The position numbers and the translations under genes were made by a program. Below, in pieces: positions 49,869 to 57,417 of a stretch of DNA of 60,585 nucleotides. The notes beneath the pieces were generated by a model. It ran no database searches, was not told the DNA's origin, and was given only the letters and a program-made list of their open reading frames with translations. Every line of letters starts with the position of its first letter. Position 1 is the stretch's first letter. This DNA comes from a virus: the IMG/VR virus record IMGVR_UViG_3300034110_000180, positions 1 through 60,585 of that record. The stretch is one strand, 5' to 3'.

Positions 49869-50261
49869 TTAAGAAAACGTGATTTGGTCTTCTGCGATGT
49901 TAACCGTAAACGGGCCGTTTGTGCTACTGTAATTTGAGCCCCATGAGCCGACAAACAGCACTGTGTTGTCCTGCGAAGCGTCATAAATCATAAAACCGCC
50001 AGCAGTGATAGTGGCGTTCTGCCAGACGGCGTTGTCCCATGTGAGGCAGGCTGCGTCGCCCTGAGTCCAAGCCTTGCCGTTGCGCAGCAACTGGCCGCCG
50101 GCCTTGTAGCCCTTGCCGTCGACTTCACCGACGGGGGTGTATCGCTTGGTGTTGGGCCCGATGCTGGCTTCGCTGGTGTACAGCGCAATCATGCACTTGT
50201 CTTGCGCGACGGTCTCAAGGAAGAGCAGCTTGGCTGCGGTGGCAATGCCTGTGTCAATCAT
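49869..50261 (-). CDS. Head-associated structural protein, 130 aa
   Basis: Compact beta-rich protein: CMIALYTSEASIGPNTKRYT, and YKAGGQLLRNGKAWTQGDAA. This resembles proteins between portal and capsid in podoviruses with head-vertex or decoration roles. It is two bases from the portal gene. Function inferred from position. Confidence 0.65.
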   Translation of the reverse strand: MIDTGIATAAKLLFLETVAQDKCMIALYTSEASIGPNTKRYTPVGEVDGKGYKAGGQLLRNGKAWTQGDAACLTWDNAVWQNATITAGGFMIYDASQDNTVLFVGSWGSNYSSTNGPFTVNIAEDQITFS

Positions 50262-50263
50262 GG

Positions 50264-52390
50264 TCAGACTCCGTTAGGACGTGGGGACATAGTGTTTGAT
50301 TCTCTGCCGCCCACAGCGCTCCCGTCCGGGAGCATGTTCTTCGGCTTGCGAATCTTGGTGGCACCGGTGACGTTACCGTCTGCGTCGCGCTTGAATTCTA
50401 CCTCCATTGGATCGGTCGGGTTCTCCAGTTCCTGCATGGCCATGGCCAGCTGTTCTTGGAGCTGCGCGTTCTGCTGCTGCAACTGCTGCATGGCTGTCAG
50501 GGTCGGACGGTCGGGGACAATCCGGTTGACGTTGCCGCTCAGGTTGCGAGCCTGCTCGCGCAGGAGCTCTGCCGCGCCGTCCATGCCGACGATCTGCTGG
50601 GCCACTGGGCTGTTGAGCACGACCTGCATGAACTCGTTGCGGCGCACGGCTTCGGCTTCCTTGACCACCAAGCTGGTAGCGCCACGGGCCACGGCCTTGA
50701 CGTCACCGATCAGGTCTGGGTCTTTGCTGTATCGCAAGTTGTCTTGGTACAAGCGCTCAATGCACGGCACGATGACACTGCGGTCGATGTTGCTGATCAC
50801 CTGCTTGATGCCCTTGCCGGCGTTGGAAATCAGCATGGACAGGCCAGACGACGTACGGCCAACCCCGGGGCTGCTCTCGCCGGTCATGTAGCGCGGGATC
50901 ATGGTGTCTTCGTCAGCGCGGGCCGAGAACTTCTCAAACACCGCCATCAACTCTTGCGCGTTGCTGTTGGGCTGGAAGAACGTCAGTGGCTGCGAGCCGT
51001 CGTTGAACTCGGAGCTCTGAAACTGCCAGATTTTCCAAGGGTACATCTCGGTGATGTCTTCGCCCGGTGGCAGGCGCGACACGTTCACACCCACCTGAGG
51101 GCCGGAGCTGATGCCCATGTTGTTGGCCAAGCTGCGCGCAGCGGCGTTCACCATGTTCTGGGAGTCGCGGCACAAGTCAGCCACGCCCTTGCCCGCCACA
51201 GCGCCCGGTACGCGCTCATACGAGGTCACGTAGTACGGCTTGCGGCCCAGCGGGTCGTAGTTCAGCACAGCACGGATCACCGTGGAGCCCACCAGCCACA
51301 CCTCGCAGGGGTAGCTCAGGTCTGGGTCAGGGATGTCTTTGGCAGACAGGCCCCAGTCCAGCAGGTCTTTACCCTGCACGCTGTCCCACATCTGCAGGGC
51401 GTCGATCAGGTCTGTCGTGAAAATCGTCTGGGTGGTGTCCTTGCCCTCGGCAGTCGCCTGCGCGCTGTCGGTCCACAGCCACTCGTTGAGGTTGCCCTGC
51501 TCGAATTTGTTGAGCACCGAGCGGATCGCGTCGTCGTTGTACCCGGGCACGCCGATCAGCGCCTGCAGGTCGTCACGAGTCATCTTGTGGCGCTCAACGA
51601 TGAAGCCATCTTGCACGTCCGAGGACCAAGGGGCCCAGTAGAACATGAACGGATCAACCCGCTCCCACTCGTTACGAATCTCTTCTGTGGGCACCAACTC
51701 GCCGTTCTTCCACTCCATGGTCTTGCGTTTGCGCTTGACCGGGCCCTTCAACACAGCGTAAGGAAATGTAACAACGTCATCAAGAAACGCATTCAGCGCA
51801 TCGGTCCAGCCGCCTTCAACGAGCTGGTCTTCCATTTTCAGCTCCATGCGGTCAACGCGCTCGTTGGCCTCTTCACGCAGTTTACGCATCGCTGCGTCTT
51901 TCATCTGCATGGCCGCCTCGCGCAGCTGTGTGGGGTCCGGAGGGGTTAGGCCCTGCTCCATCATCGTCTGCAACTGCTGCTGCATGTTGGCCATCAACTC
52001 TTGGATGATCTCAGGCGGCAGTGTCGGCTCTGGCGTAGCCTCAAGGCTCCACGGTTTGTCCGTGCCGGTGCCCAGCAGGGTATCGCGCAGCCAGCTCGTA
52101 GCAGCGCGGCATTTGACCGACGTCAGCTGGATGTAAATCTCCGAGCCGCCTTGGCGCTTGATGTCCGCCATTTTGTCAGGATCGTACTCACCGTTGCGCT
52201 GGCGCAAGCACTGCAGCATGCGCTCCTCGATCGTCCGTTTGGCTTCACGGGCAGACTCCCAACGCTTGCGTGCGTGAGCGGCAAGGCCCTGAATAACAGG
52301 CTGAGCCTGCATGTCAGTGTTGCGTTTCTGCGACTCCCGCTCCAGATCACTGGAACGGGCTACGGGGATGAGTGCGATGCCAGTGGCCAT
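50264..52390 (-). CDS. Portal protein, 708 aa
   Basis: Large helix-rich protein with wing- and stem-like segments: TSVKCRAATSWLRDTLLGTG, VVTFPYAVLKGPVKRKRKTM, FIVERHKMTRDDLQALIG. The C-terminus has a long Gln-rich helix (TLTAMQQLQQQNAQLQEQLA), the barrel-like segment of P22-type portals. Size (708) fits P22-like portals, slightly larger than T7 gp8. It is directly downstream of the terminase. It forms the dodecameric DNA channel. Confidence 0.9.
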   Translation of the reverse strand: MATGIALIPVARSSDLERESQKRNTDMQAQPVIQGLAAHARKRWESAREAKRTIEERMLQCLRQRNGEYDPDKMADIKRQGGSEIYIQLTSVKCRAATSWLRDTLLGTGTDKPWSLEATPEPTLPPEIIQELMANMQQQLQTMMEQGLTPPDPTQLREAAMQMKDAAMRKLREEANERVDRMELKMEDQLVEGGWTDALNAFLDDVVTFPYAVLKGPVKRKRKTMEWKNGELVPTEEIRNEWERVDPFMFYWAPWSSDVQDGFIVERHKMTRDDLQALIGVPGYNDDAIRSVLNKFEQGNLNEWLWTDSAQATAEGKDTTQTIFTTDLIDALQMWDSVQGKDLLDWGLSAKDIPDPDLSYPCEVWLVGSTVIRAVLNYDPLGRKPYYVTSYERVPGAVAGKGVADLCRDSQNMVNAAARSLANNMGISSGPQVGVNVSRLPPGEDITEMYPWKIWQFQSSEFNDGSQPLTFFQPNSNAQELMAVFEKFSARADEDTMIPRYMTGESSPGVGRTSSGLSMLISNAGKGIKQVISNIDRSVIVPCIERLYQDNLRYSKDPDLIGDVKAVARGATSLVVKEAEAVRRNEFMQVVLNSPVAQQIVGMDGAAELLREQARNLSGNVNRIVPDRPTLTAMQQLQQQNAQLQEQLAMAMQELENPTDPMEVEFKRDADGNVTGATKIRKPKNMLPDGSAVGGRESNTMSPRPNGV

Positions 52391-52452
52391 GGGTTAGTCC
52401 TGCTTATGCGTGGAGGCACAATTGCCTAATTGTACGCTGCCGTGCAGTCGGG

Positions 52453-53925
52453 TCAAGTGTACGAGTACCCGGACTTCTTTATCTCCCGCCTGCCGGTCTG
52501 CAATCCAGCCCCACGGATGTTCATGTCGATTATGGAATCGGCGTACTGGTTGGCGTCGTGGACGTGGGAGAACTCGTTCTTGTCCGGCTTGTCCTCCATC
52601 TCCCCGTTCTTCTTGATTTTGTACCGGTATCCGTACCGGAACCCCTTGATCAACATGGTGCATCCCGGGTCGATGAGGTACATCGCCTTGCCTTCCAACT
52701 GCTGCACAAGCAAGCGCTCGACGCCTTGCACCCGCTTCTCCGGGTCGTTCGTCGGAGGTTTCTGGCACTTGAACCCCGCCTGCTTGACGATATCCACCAG
52801 CGACACCTCGTTTTGCTGCTGCTTGGCATACCCGGCTGGGTCCGGAGCCACGAGGAACGTGCAGCCCTGCATGTGATTGGCGATGAACGGGTTGAGCTTG
52901 GTGCGCAGGAAAGTCTCTATACCCATGTTCTCTGACGTCAGCTCGGCCAGAGTCACCACGCGCCCACGTGGGTCACGCTGCTTGAACACCGCCGCCGGCG
53001 TGCGCCCGAAGTCCAACCCGATGATCACCGGGTAGTCTTGGCTCTTGATCGGCTTGATCGACTCCTTGGACACGTGGAACTCGTGCGTGAACGTCTTCTC
53101 GTACACCGGGGTGCCCGACAGGCTGCGGCCATACTCCGACCGCAGGTACACGCGCAGCCAGTCCTCCGACTTGCCCGGGATGATGTTCGGGTAGTACTGC
53201 TTGGGCAGGTGGTTGTAGTTGTCGCACTCTGGGTTGACCGCCCACTCGACGCCGTCCTTGTCCAGCAGCAGCTCCTCCGGGTCTTCCCCGAACTTCTCAA
53301 CGTACACCTCGGGCTTGATGATCGCCGCTGGCTGCTTGTGAATCGCCCAGTTCGATGGCGGCTCTTCCATTTTGTTGTGCCACCACGTGTCCTCATCGGG
53401 CATGTTGGTGTCGAACAGCGCGCACGACCGGGTGGGCCCGCCGTCCTTGGCCGAGGGGTATCGGTTCAGACGCGACAGCAGGCCGTCCACAACCTCACTG
53501 TTGAGCTCTCGGCTCTCGTTACCCCACAGGAACGTGGTCTCCAGCGACAGGGCCTTACGCACGTCATCAGGGGTGTCCAGCGGGATGAAAATCCATTCCG
53601 ACTCCACCTGCGTGCCATCTGGCAGTTTGGCCATCAGGATGAACGTCTTCTCCACGGCCTTCCAGATACCAGCCTCGCCCGGGGGCAGCCAGTCGAACAC
53701 CGTCTTTCGGGTCGTCAGTGCCAGCTGGTCCGCCGTGTTACGCACAATGATCGCCCGCGTCTTGCGAACCCCCTTGGCGTTGGGCTTCTGGCCACAGGCC
53801 AGCCGCACCAGCTCATGCACGCAAGTGACCGACTTGCCACCGCCCACAGGCCCCGCCAGCACGCGCACGTAGGACTCGTCCAGCATGAAGTTCCGCTGTG
53901 TATGTGTGGGTTTGTAGCTGCTCAC
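52453..53925 (-). CDS. Terminase large subunit, 490 aa
   Basis: Walker A GPVGGGKS at 25-32, Walker B FLWGNE at 132-137, then the nuclease domain with GLDFGRTP (Asp305), APDPAGYAK (Asp362) and HVHDANQYA (Asp457). All catalytic residues for ATP-driven packaging and DNA cutting are present. GTG start at 53925, overlapping the small terminase stop (GTGA). Packaging from circularly permuted concatemers is consistent with the overlapping ends of the assembly. Confidence 0.95.
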   Translation of the reverse strand: MSSYKPTHTQRNFMLDESYVRVLAGPVGGGKSVTCVHELVRLACGQKPNAKGVRKTRAIIVRNTADQLALTTRKTVFDWLPPGEAGIWKAVEKTFILMAKLPDGTQVESEWIFIPLDTPDDVRKALSLETTFLWGNESRELNSEVVDGLLSRLNRYPSAKDGGPTRSCALFDTNMPDEDTWWHNKMEEPPSNWAIHKQPAAIIKPEVYVEKFGEDPEELLLDKDGVEWAVNPECDNYNHLPKQYYPNIIPGKSEDWLRVYLRSEYGRSLSGTPVYEKTFTHEFHVSKESIKPIKSQDYPVIIGLDFGRTPAAVFKQRDPRGRVVTLAELTSENMGIETFLRTKLNPFIANHMQGCTFLVAPDPAGYAKQQQNEVSLVDIVKQAGFKCQKPPTNDPEKRVQGVERLLVQQLEGKAMYLIDPGCTMLIKGFRYGYRYKIKKNGEMEDKPDKNEFSHVHDANQYADSIIDMNIRGAGLQTGRREIKKSGYSYT

Positions 53926-54431
53926 TTGATCTCCTTGACTTCTGCGTCCAGTGTAACGGGTGTGAAGCCTTGCTGGTTGCTGAGACTGACCGACTGGCCA
54001 CCGCCCAAGTCAATGCTGATCGTGAACCCGGGCCCTGAGCTGACTGCCTTCTCTTCCTTGGGCTCGAGCCCGGCGGCCTTGATGAGCGTCTTCAGGATGT
54101 CGTGTTTCTGGTTCAGGCTCGCATCTGGGCTGGCAGCTTGGACGTACACCTGATCGAGCAGCTCACCGGCCATCCACGCCGCTTTCGCTTTGAACGTGAT
54201 GCCGTTTTTCTCGTACTCGGAGCGTTTGACCTGAACTTGCAGTTGGAACCACTTCTGGGACTCGAGCTCCTTGAACTGCTCGATGCTCAGGCCATGCCGG
54301 GCGGCCACAACTAGGTCATCTTCCATGCCAAGGGCAATGGATGCAACCATTTCATCGCTGATTTGCGGGAACGACAGGGTCTTTGGCTTGTACTCCAGAG
54401 GCGTATCGTCCATGTCGTCATCAAGACCCAT
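53922..54431 (-). CDS. Probable terminase small subunit, 169 aa
   Basis: Begins MGLDDDMDDTPLEYKPKTLS at 54431 with GAGGAGG upstream. It contains a helix-turn-helix-like segment (LGMEDDLVVAARHGLSIEQF, KELESQKWFQLQV) and a C-terminal beta-tail. It is directly upstream of the large terminase with GTGA overlap. Assigned from position and layout. Confidence 0.75.
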   Translation of the reverse strand: MGLDDDMDDTPLEYKPKTLSFPQISDEMVASIALGMEDDLVVAARHGLSIEQFKELESQKWFQLQVQVKRSEYEKNGITFKAKAAWMAGELLDQVYVQAASPDASLNQKHDILKTLIKAAGLEPKEEKAVSSGPGFTISIDLGGGQSVSLSNQQGFTPVTLDAEVKEIK

Positions 54432-54606
54432 GTTGAGCCTCCTCTTGTTGCATGTCGGACGTATGTTTTTTGGCTTTTTGGTACGCCAAATGGTACTTTT
54501 CCATGGCAATTCGGGTCATTTCAGCCGAGGAAACGCCCTTTTCTAAGGCCATAACACGGTATTTTTCGATCAAATCTTCCGGCAAAAACATGTTGCAGCG
54601 CTTCAT
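54421..54606 (-). CDS. Ribbon-helix-helix DNA-binding protein, 61 aa
   Basis: MKRCNMFLPEDLIEKYRVMA, then LEKGVSSAEMTRIAMEKYHL fits a short CopG/Arc-type RHH: a beta ribbon of residues 2-7 and two helices. It is the first gene of the leftward block and overlaps the small terminase start by 11 bases, so it may regulate the late operon. The three RHH proteins of this phage (also 56500 and 57004) may cross-regulate. Confidence 0.75.
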   Translation of the reverse strand: MKRCNMFLPEDLIEKYRVMALEKGVSSAEMTRIAMEKYHLAYQKAKKHTSDMQQEEAQHGS

Positions 54607-54711
54607 TTTTGGTCCTTTTCGGCGGTTTTTGGGGTGGTGTGTATGTGTATGGTAAGGCTTTTTTTGTTTTTTGGGGGAATTTTGAGGGGGTGGGGGCTTT
54701 GCGGCGTAAAG

Positions 54712-54725
54712 GTGTGTATACACAC
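54712..54725. promoter_or_regulatory. 14-bp perfect palindrome, possible operator
   Basis: GTGTGTATACACAC. The TATACA of the leftward strand inside it lies 17 bases after CCGACA, so a weak leftward promoter may overlap it. As such it could be an operator for the late block, for example for the RHH protein encoded at 54421. Confidence 0.45.
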
Positions 54726-54812
54726 AGTTGTAATTCTTGTCGGGCTCGGCGGGAGCGTCGTAAGCATACCGGGGGCCGGGGGGTGGGGGTGGGGGGCCTG
54801 TGGGGGGTGCCC

Positions 54813-54864
54813 GATTATCAAGGATGCCTAGGTTGTAGGGACTCTGGATTATCAAGGTTGCCTA
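54813..54864 (+). repeat. Two 18-bp direct repeats (17 of 18 identical)
   Basis: GATTATCAAGGATGCCTA (54813-54830) and GATTATCAAGGTTGCCTA (54847-54864), 34 bases apart from start to start. They lie right before the predicted RNA, so they may be protein-binding sites for its promoter or origin-type iterons. Confidence 0.75.
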
Positions 54865-55410
54865 CAGTAGAGCGATGATCGCATCGTCTCACCCCGCTAA
54901 GTGCAAGCGACTTGTGCCGGTATCAATCACATGACGTAAGTCATCGTGGCTATGCTGGGCAACACGGGCCAAGTGCATGGGGAAAGTGTCCTTTAAAAAT
55001 CTGCAATCAGGTGTCAGTATGGTGCGGTGACAGCGCCCTGAAATTGACCTGACCTAAGTTCACCGGGTAAGTGTGGGCTGACAAGCATCCGGGGGCATAG
55101 TCTCACGGCCAAGCCAAGATACTGCACTGGGGTATCTGTACGGCACTGCGGTATCTGTCGGGGTAAGAGTCCCTGCAGGTAGGGCGGTAGCGGAAAGACG
55201 CTACACGGGCAAAGTGTTCGCCGTAAAGGGACACGAGGGTATCAACGTCACCCGGTACAGAAAGACGAGAAAGCCACCCCACGAAACAAAAGCAAAAAGC
55301 TGGCCTAACCACCGACATACGGAGTGGAGGGTGCGCGAACACGGGCAGGTTACGTCACAACGTAGCGAAATCCCCTAGTAGGCTATACGGTTTTGCCAAA
55401 CCAAAACGTG
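54865..55410 (+). ncRNA. Candidate large structured RNA, about 540 nt
   Basis: Hairpins seen on the + strand: GCGATG/CATCGT (54872-54887, loop ATCG); GTGCAAG/CTTGTGC (54901-54917, loop CGA, two G-U pairs); ATGAC/GTCAT (54931-54944) with a GNRA-type GTAA loop and outer CAC/GTG; GGTGC/GCGCC (55021-55037, one G-U); AGATAC/GTATCT (55117-55137); a nested set GTCCC/GGGAC (55169/55232), GGCG/CGCC (55183/55222), GTAGCG/CGCTAC (55187/55204); GTTACG/CGTAGC (55349-55366, one G-U); GGTTT/AAACC (55389-55402). G-U pairs fit only the + strand, so the RNA runs rightward. No coding frame covers it. Limits are approximate. Not tRNA, RNase P or tmRNA as far as I can see; it may be of the large ornate phage RNA class (GOLLD or ROOL-like) or new. 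Confidence 0.6.
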
Positions 55411-55491
55411 GGGTGGGCTTTTGAGAGCGCATTGCATGGTGTAGTGCGTTCTTTCAAGCTCATTCAATCATTCAACCTCGAAGGAATAATC

Positions 55492-55941
55492 ATGTCCAAC
55501 CAAATCGCAGTCCAAGAAATGCAAGTGTCGATCTATAACAACGCCGCCAATGGCGGCACGGTCACAATGAATGCCAAGGGTAAGTCCGGCTCGTTTGCCC
55601 GTGCCATTGCGTTTGCGAGTCGTGAAGCCCGTCAAAACCTCTCAGCAGGCATGATGCTCAGCCAACTGCAAAACGGCCAGTATCGCCCTCTCGTTGCCGA
55701 CATTCTTTCGTGTGGCCTGATTCCCAAAGCCAACTTGGATTGGGTGTCTGCTTCCATCCCTGCAACTGGCCCCGTGAACAAAGAGGCATTGATCGGTCTG
55801 TGCAAGCAAGTCAAGACCGTGTACGACAACAAGCGCACAAAGAACGGCGACCCCGTGGTGCTCAAGGGTGAGAAGGCTTTCGTCATGGGTTTCGTCCAAG
55901 CCATCGTGGCTGATGTGGCCGAGGTCACCATTGACGCTTGA
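55492..55941 (+). CDS. Hypothetical leading protein of the rightward block, 149 aa
   Basis: ATG 55492 (MSNQIAVQEMQVSIYNNAAN) after CGAAGGAATAATC. The frame is open further upstream but over the RNA region. It is well-formed alpha/beta, with no Cys cluster (one Cys in SCGL and one in LCKQV) and no membrane segment. Being the first gene after the divergent gap and followed by a 20-bp palindrome, it is probably expressed on its own. Function unknown. Confidence 0.8.
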   Translation: MSNQIAVQEMQVSIYNNAANGGTVTMNAKGKSGSFARAIAFASREARQNLSAGMMLSQLQNGQYRPLVADILSCGLIPKANLDWVSASIPATGPVNKEALIGLCKQVKTVYDNKRTKNGDPVVLKGEKAFVMGFVQAIVADVAEVTIDA

Positions 55942-55957
55942 TGTTTCGTCCCCTCTG

Positions 55958-55977
55958 CTCCCTGCGTACGCAGGGAG
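55958..55977 (+). repeat. 20-bp perfect palindrome
   Basis: CTCCCTGCGTACGCAGGGAG, starting 17 bases after the stop of the 149-residue gene. A T-run (CTTTTT) appears only seven bases further on, so it is at best a weak terminator. As DNA it is an ideal dimer binding site. Confidence 0.75.
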
Positions 55978-56151
55978 TGTAGCATGCTTTTTGCCCATGT
56001 CAAGCGTGTGTATGTGTAGGTTTTCATAAAATCCAAGGGTTTTGGGCTGGATAGTAGGTTTGGATTTCAAGAAACCCATTAACCATGCGTGTTATATAGA
56101 TGAAGTCATCCAATTATCCAGAAAGACAATGTTTTTAGAGTTTTCGTATAT

Positions 56152-56224
56152 GGAAAAGGGAGAGGGGGGTCGAGGGTCTTGGGGCTACCCCCTCTACCCC
56201 TAAAGTTTCCGCACCCCCTTTTCC
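56152..56224 (+). repeat. Large nested inverted repeat
   Basis: Outer arms GGAAAAGGG (56152-56160) and CCCTTTTCC (56216-56224), inner arms GAGGGGG and CCCCCTC (56162-56168 and 56188-56194). G/C-rich with purine asymmetry. No gene in it. Possible structural or origin-type element. Confidence 0.55.
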
Positions 56225-56410
56225 AGACTTGGATTATTCGATTAGGGTAAACCCTAACATCGCTGAAACCCGCATGGTTACTGGCTTCCAGAGCATACAC
56301 ACCTAAATTCCTGCTATCCAAGCATGAAATCCAAACGCTCAACATGAGCACAGACACCCACGAATTCCTAAAATCCAAGGGAAAAAGTGCAGAAAAACCA
56401 CACTTGCGGG

Positions 56411-56447
56411 TATACTTTATGTATACGCTGACTATACTTCATGTATA
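56411..56447 (+). promoter_or_regulatory. Tandem 15-bp operators overlapping a -10
   Basis: TATACTTTATGTATA (56411-56425) and TATACTTCATGTATA (56433-56447) differ in one base and are 22 bp apart, two helical turns, so on the same DNA face. The second copy covers the -10 TATAAT (56444-56449). The next gene is an RHH regulator, and Arc/CopG-type regulators often bind such tandem sites, so autorepression is likely. Confidence 0.65.
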
Positions 56448-56452
56448 ATTCA

Positions 56453-56471
56453 AGTGTGTTCAAAACACACT
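56453..56471 (+). repeat. Leader hairpin of the RHH gene
   Basis: AGTGTGTT, CAA, AACACACT: perfect 8-bp stem, just downstream of the predicted start of transcription. It may protect or attenuate the mRNA. Confidence 0.55.
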
Positions 56472-56499
56472 CCGTAACTACTCCCTGATAGGACCAAAG

Positions 56500-57003
56500 A
56501 TGAAATACGTGAACCTCCGCCTCCAAGATGACGAGCATGCCCGAATGGTTGCTATGGCTGAGTCCAAGTTTATGCCTGTGACTTCCATGCTCCGCATGCT
56601 GTTCGCCGACCATGAGGCCAAATCAAGGGCGCAGCACTCATCCGCGCCAGCCCCCAAGATGAACAAGCGAGACCAAGCTTTCGCCGAGTACCACAACCTC
56701 ATGGCCAATTTGCCAGCACAGTGGACGAAGGAGCTGTTTGACTCAACACGCAAAGCCATCAATGACTTGCGAACCCAAGGCGGCAACATCCACCACACAG
56801 ATATGCCACTGCCTGAGTCCATGGTCAAGTGGAACAACGCACAGCACCCCAATGCGGCAGACCCCAAGTATGCGAGCTGGTCAATTGAACAACTCAGAGC
56901 AGAGGTGGATGCTACCGGCAACTCAAGCGCTCAGGCATACCTGACCTTTAAACTTCAACGAGCGGCAGGTGACCTGCAAGACCTCGATTTCCCGGAGGAC
57001 TGA
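56500..57003 (+). CDS. RHH-type DNA-binding regulator, 167 aa
   Basis: The N-terminal RHH (MKYVNLRLQDDEHARMVAMA, VTSMLRMLF) is followed by a longer helical domain with RDQAFAEYHNLMANLP, also present in the next protein (RRELAFAKYNELMANIP). So the two are tandem paralogues. No obvious binding site for the ribosome close to the ATG (GGACCAAAG nine bases upstream). Expected to bind the tandem operators in its own promoter. Confidence 0.8.
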   Translation: MKYVNLRLQDDEHARMVAMAESKFMPVTSMLRMLFADHEAKSRAQHSSAPAPKMNKRDQAFAEYHNLMANLPAQWTKELFDSTRKAINDLRTQGGNIHHTDMPLPESMVKWNNAQHPNAADPKYASWSIEQLRAEVDATGNSSAQAYLTFKLQRAAGDLQDLDFPED

Positions 57004-57357
57004 ATGGCCATGAAAACCTTCACACTTCGCCTGCCAGATGACGACCACGCACGACTGATGGCAGCAGCTAGCGCCGCAGGGCTGTCGATGGGTAGCTACC
57101 TGATTAAGCTGCTCGATGCAGACACAGGGCACACACGACCTCTCAAGCCAACGAAGGTTGGCCGCAGAGAGCTGGCCTTCGCCAAATACAACGAGCTCAT
57201 GGCAAACATCCCACCGAAGGACACATGGACTACGCAGATGTTTGTTGACCTGTGCTATCAGATACGACTGCTCAGGTACAGCGGGGGTCAGATACCGCTG
57301 GCCGAGATGCCATACCCTGAAGAGTTTCAGGAATGGTACAGGCTACCACCCACATAA
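57004..57357 (+). CDS. RHH-type DNA-binding regulator, 117 aa
   Basis: MAMKTFTLRLPDDDHARLMA, then GLSMGSYLIKLLD is an RHH N-terminus; the rest parallels the previous protein. It starts right after its stop (TGA then ATG), behind CCGGAGGAC within the codons for PED. So again the end of one gene encodes the binding site of the next. A strong terminator follows. Confidence 0.8.
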   Translation: MAMKTFTLRLPDDDHARLMAAASAAGLSMGSYLIKLLDADTGHTRPLKPTKVGRRELAFAKYNELMANIPPKDTWTTQMFVDLCYQIRLLRYSGGQIPLAEMPYPEEFQEWYRLPPT

Positions 57358-57362
57358 CAACC

Positions 57363-57399
57363 AACCCGCCAGCAACCACTGAGCGGGTTTTTTTTTTTT
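57363..57399 (+). terminator. Rho-independent terminator after the RHH genes
   Basis: AACCCGC (57363-57369), loop, GCGGGTT (57383-57389), then an unbroken run of T to 57399 (12 T from 57388). Rightward. It isolates the RHH operon from the small-gene array. Confidence 0.9.
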
Positions 57400-57417
57400 G
57401 ACCCAAAGGAGCCCCTC

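Larger units (their letters stand above)
54607..55491. other. 885-base gap between the two transcription blocks
   Basis: No convincing coding frame: the open frames are short, lack binding sites and lie over repeats and hairpins. From 54607 to 54800 it is T- and G-rich on the + strand, with a 14-bp palindrome at 54712-54725. Two 18-bp direct repeats are at 54813 and 54847. From about 54870 to 55410 it folds as a series of hairpins (see ncRNA). The rightward gene begins at 55492. Confidence 0.7.
55942..56499. promoter_or_regulatory. 558-base regulatory region before the RHH genes
   Basis: No coding frame with a site. It contains a 20-bp palindrome (55958-55977), a large hairpin (56152-56224), seven ATCCAA motifs in both orientations (56031, 56060, 56108, 56229, 56316, 56329, 56373), a TTAGGGT-AA-ACCCTAA inverted repeat (56242-56257), a CATACACAC motif (56294), a tandem pair of 15-bp operators (56411, 56433) with a TATAAT -10 (56444-56449), and an 8-bp hairpin (56453-56471). 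The content suits a control region, and perhaps an origin. Confidence 0.6.

Noticed and set aside
50456-51949. Open frame of 497 codons on the + strand
   Set aside because: Antisense to the portal gene, which has clear family features.
53038-54153. Open frame of 371 codons on the + strand
   Set aside because: Antisense to the large terminase with all its motifs.
54609-54878. Short open frames on both strands in the divergent gap
   Set aside because: Their products are low-complexity Gly/Pro/Thr/His-rich, they lack binding sites and they lie over T- and G-runs.
55103-55342. 79-codon leftward open frame
   Set aside because: It lies in the structured RNA region, without a binding site, and its hairpins explain the sequence better.
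54865-55410. Group I intron, RNase P RNA or tmRNA
   Set aside because: The conserved core sequences I know for these (P7 region, GAGGAAAGUCC box, tRNA-like ends) are not seen; no flanking exon is interrupted.
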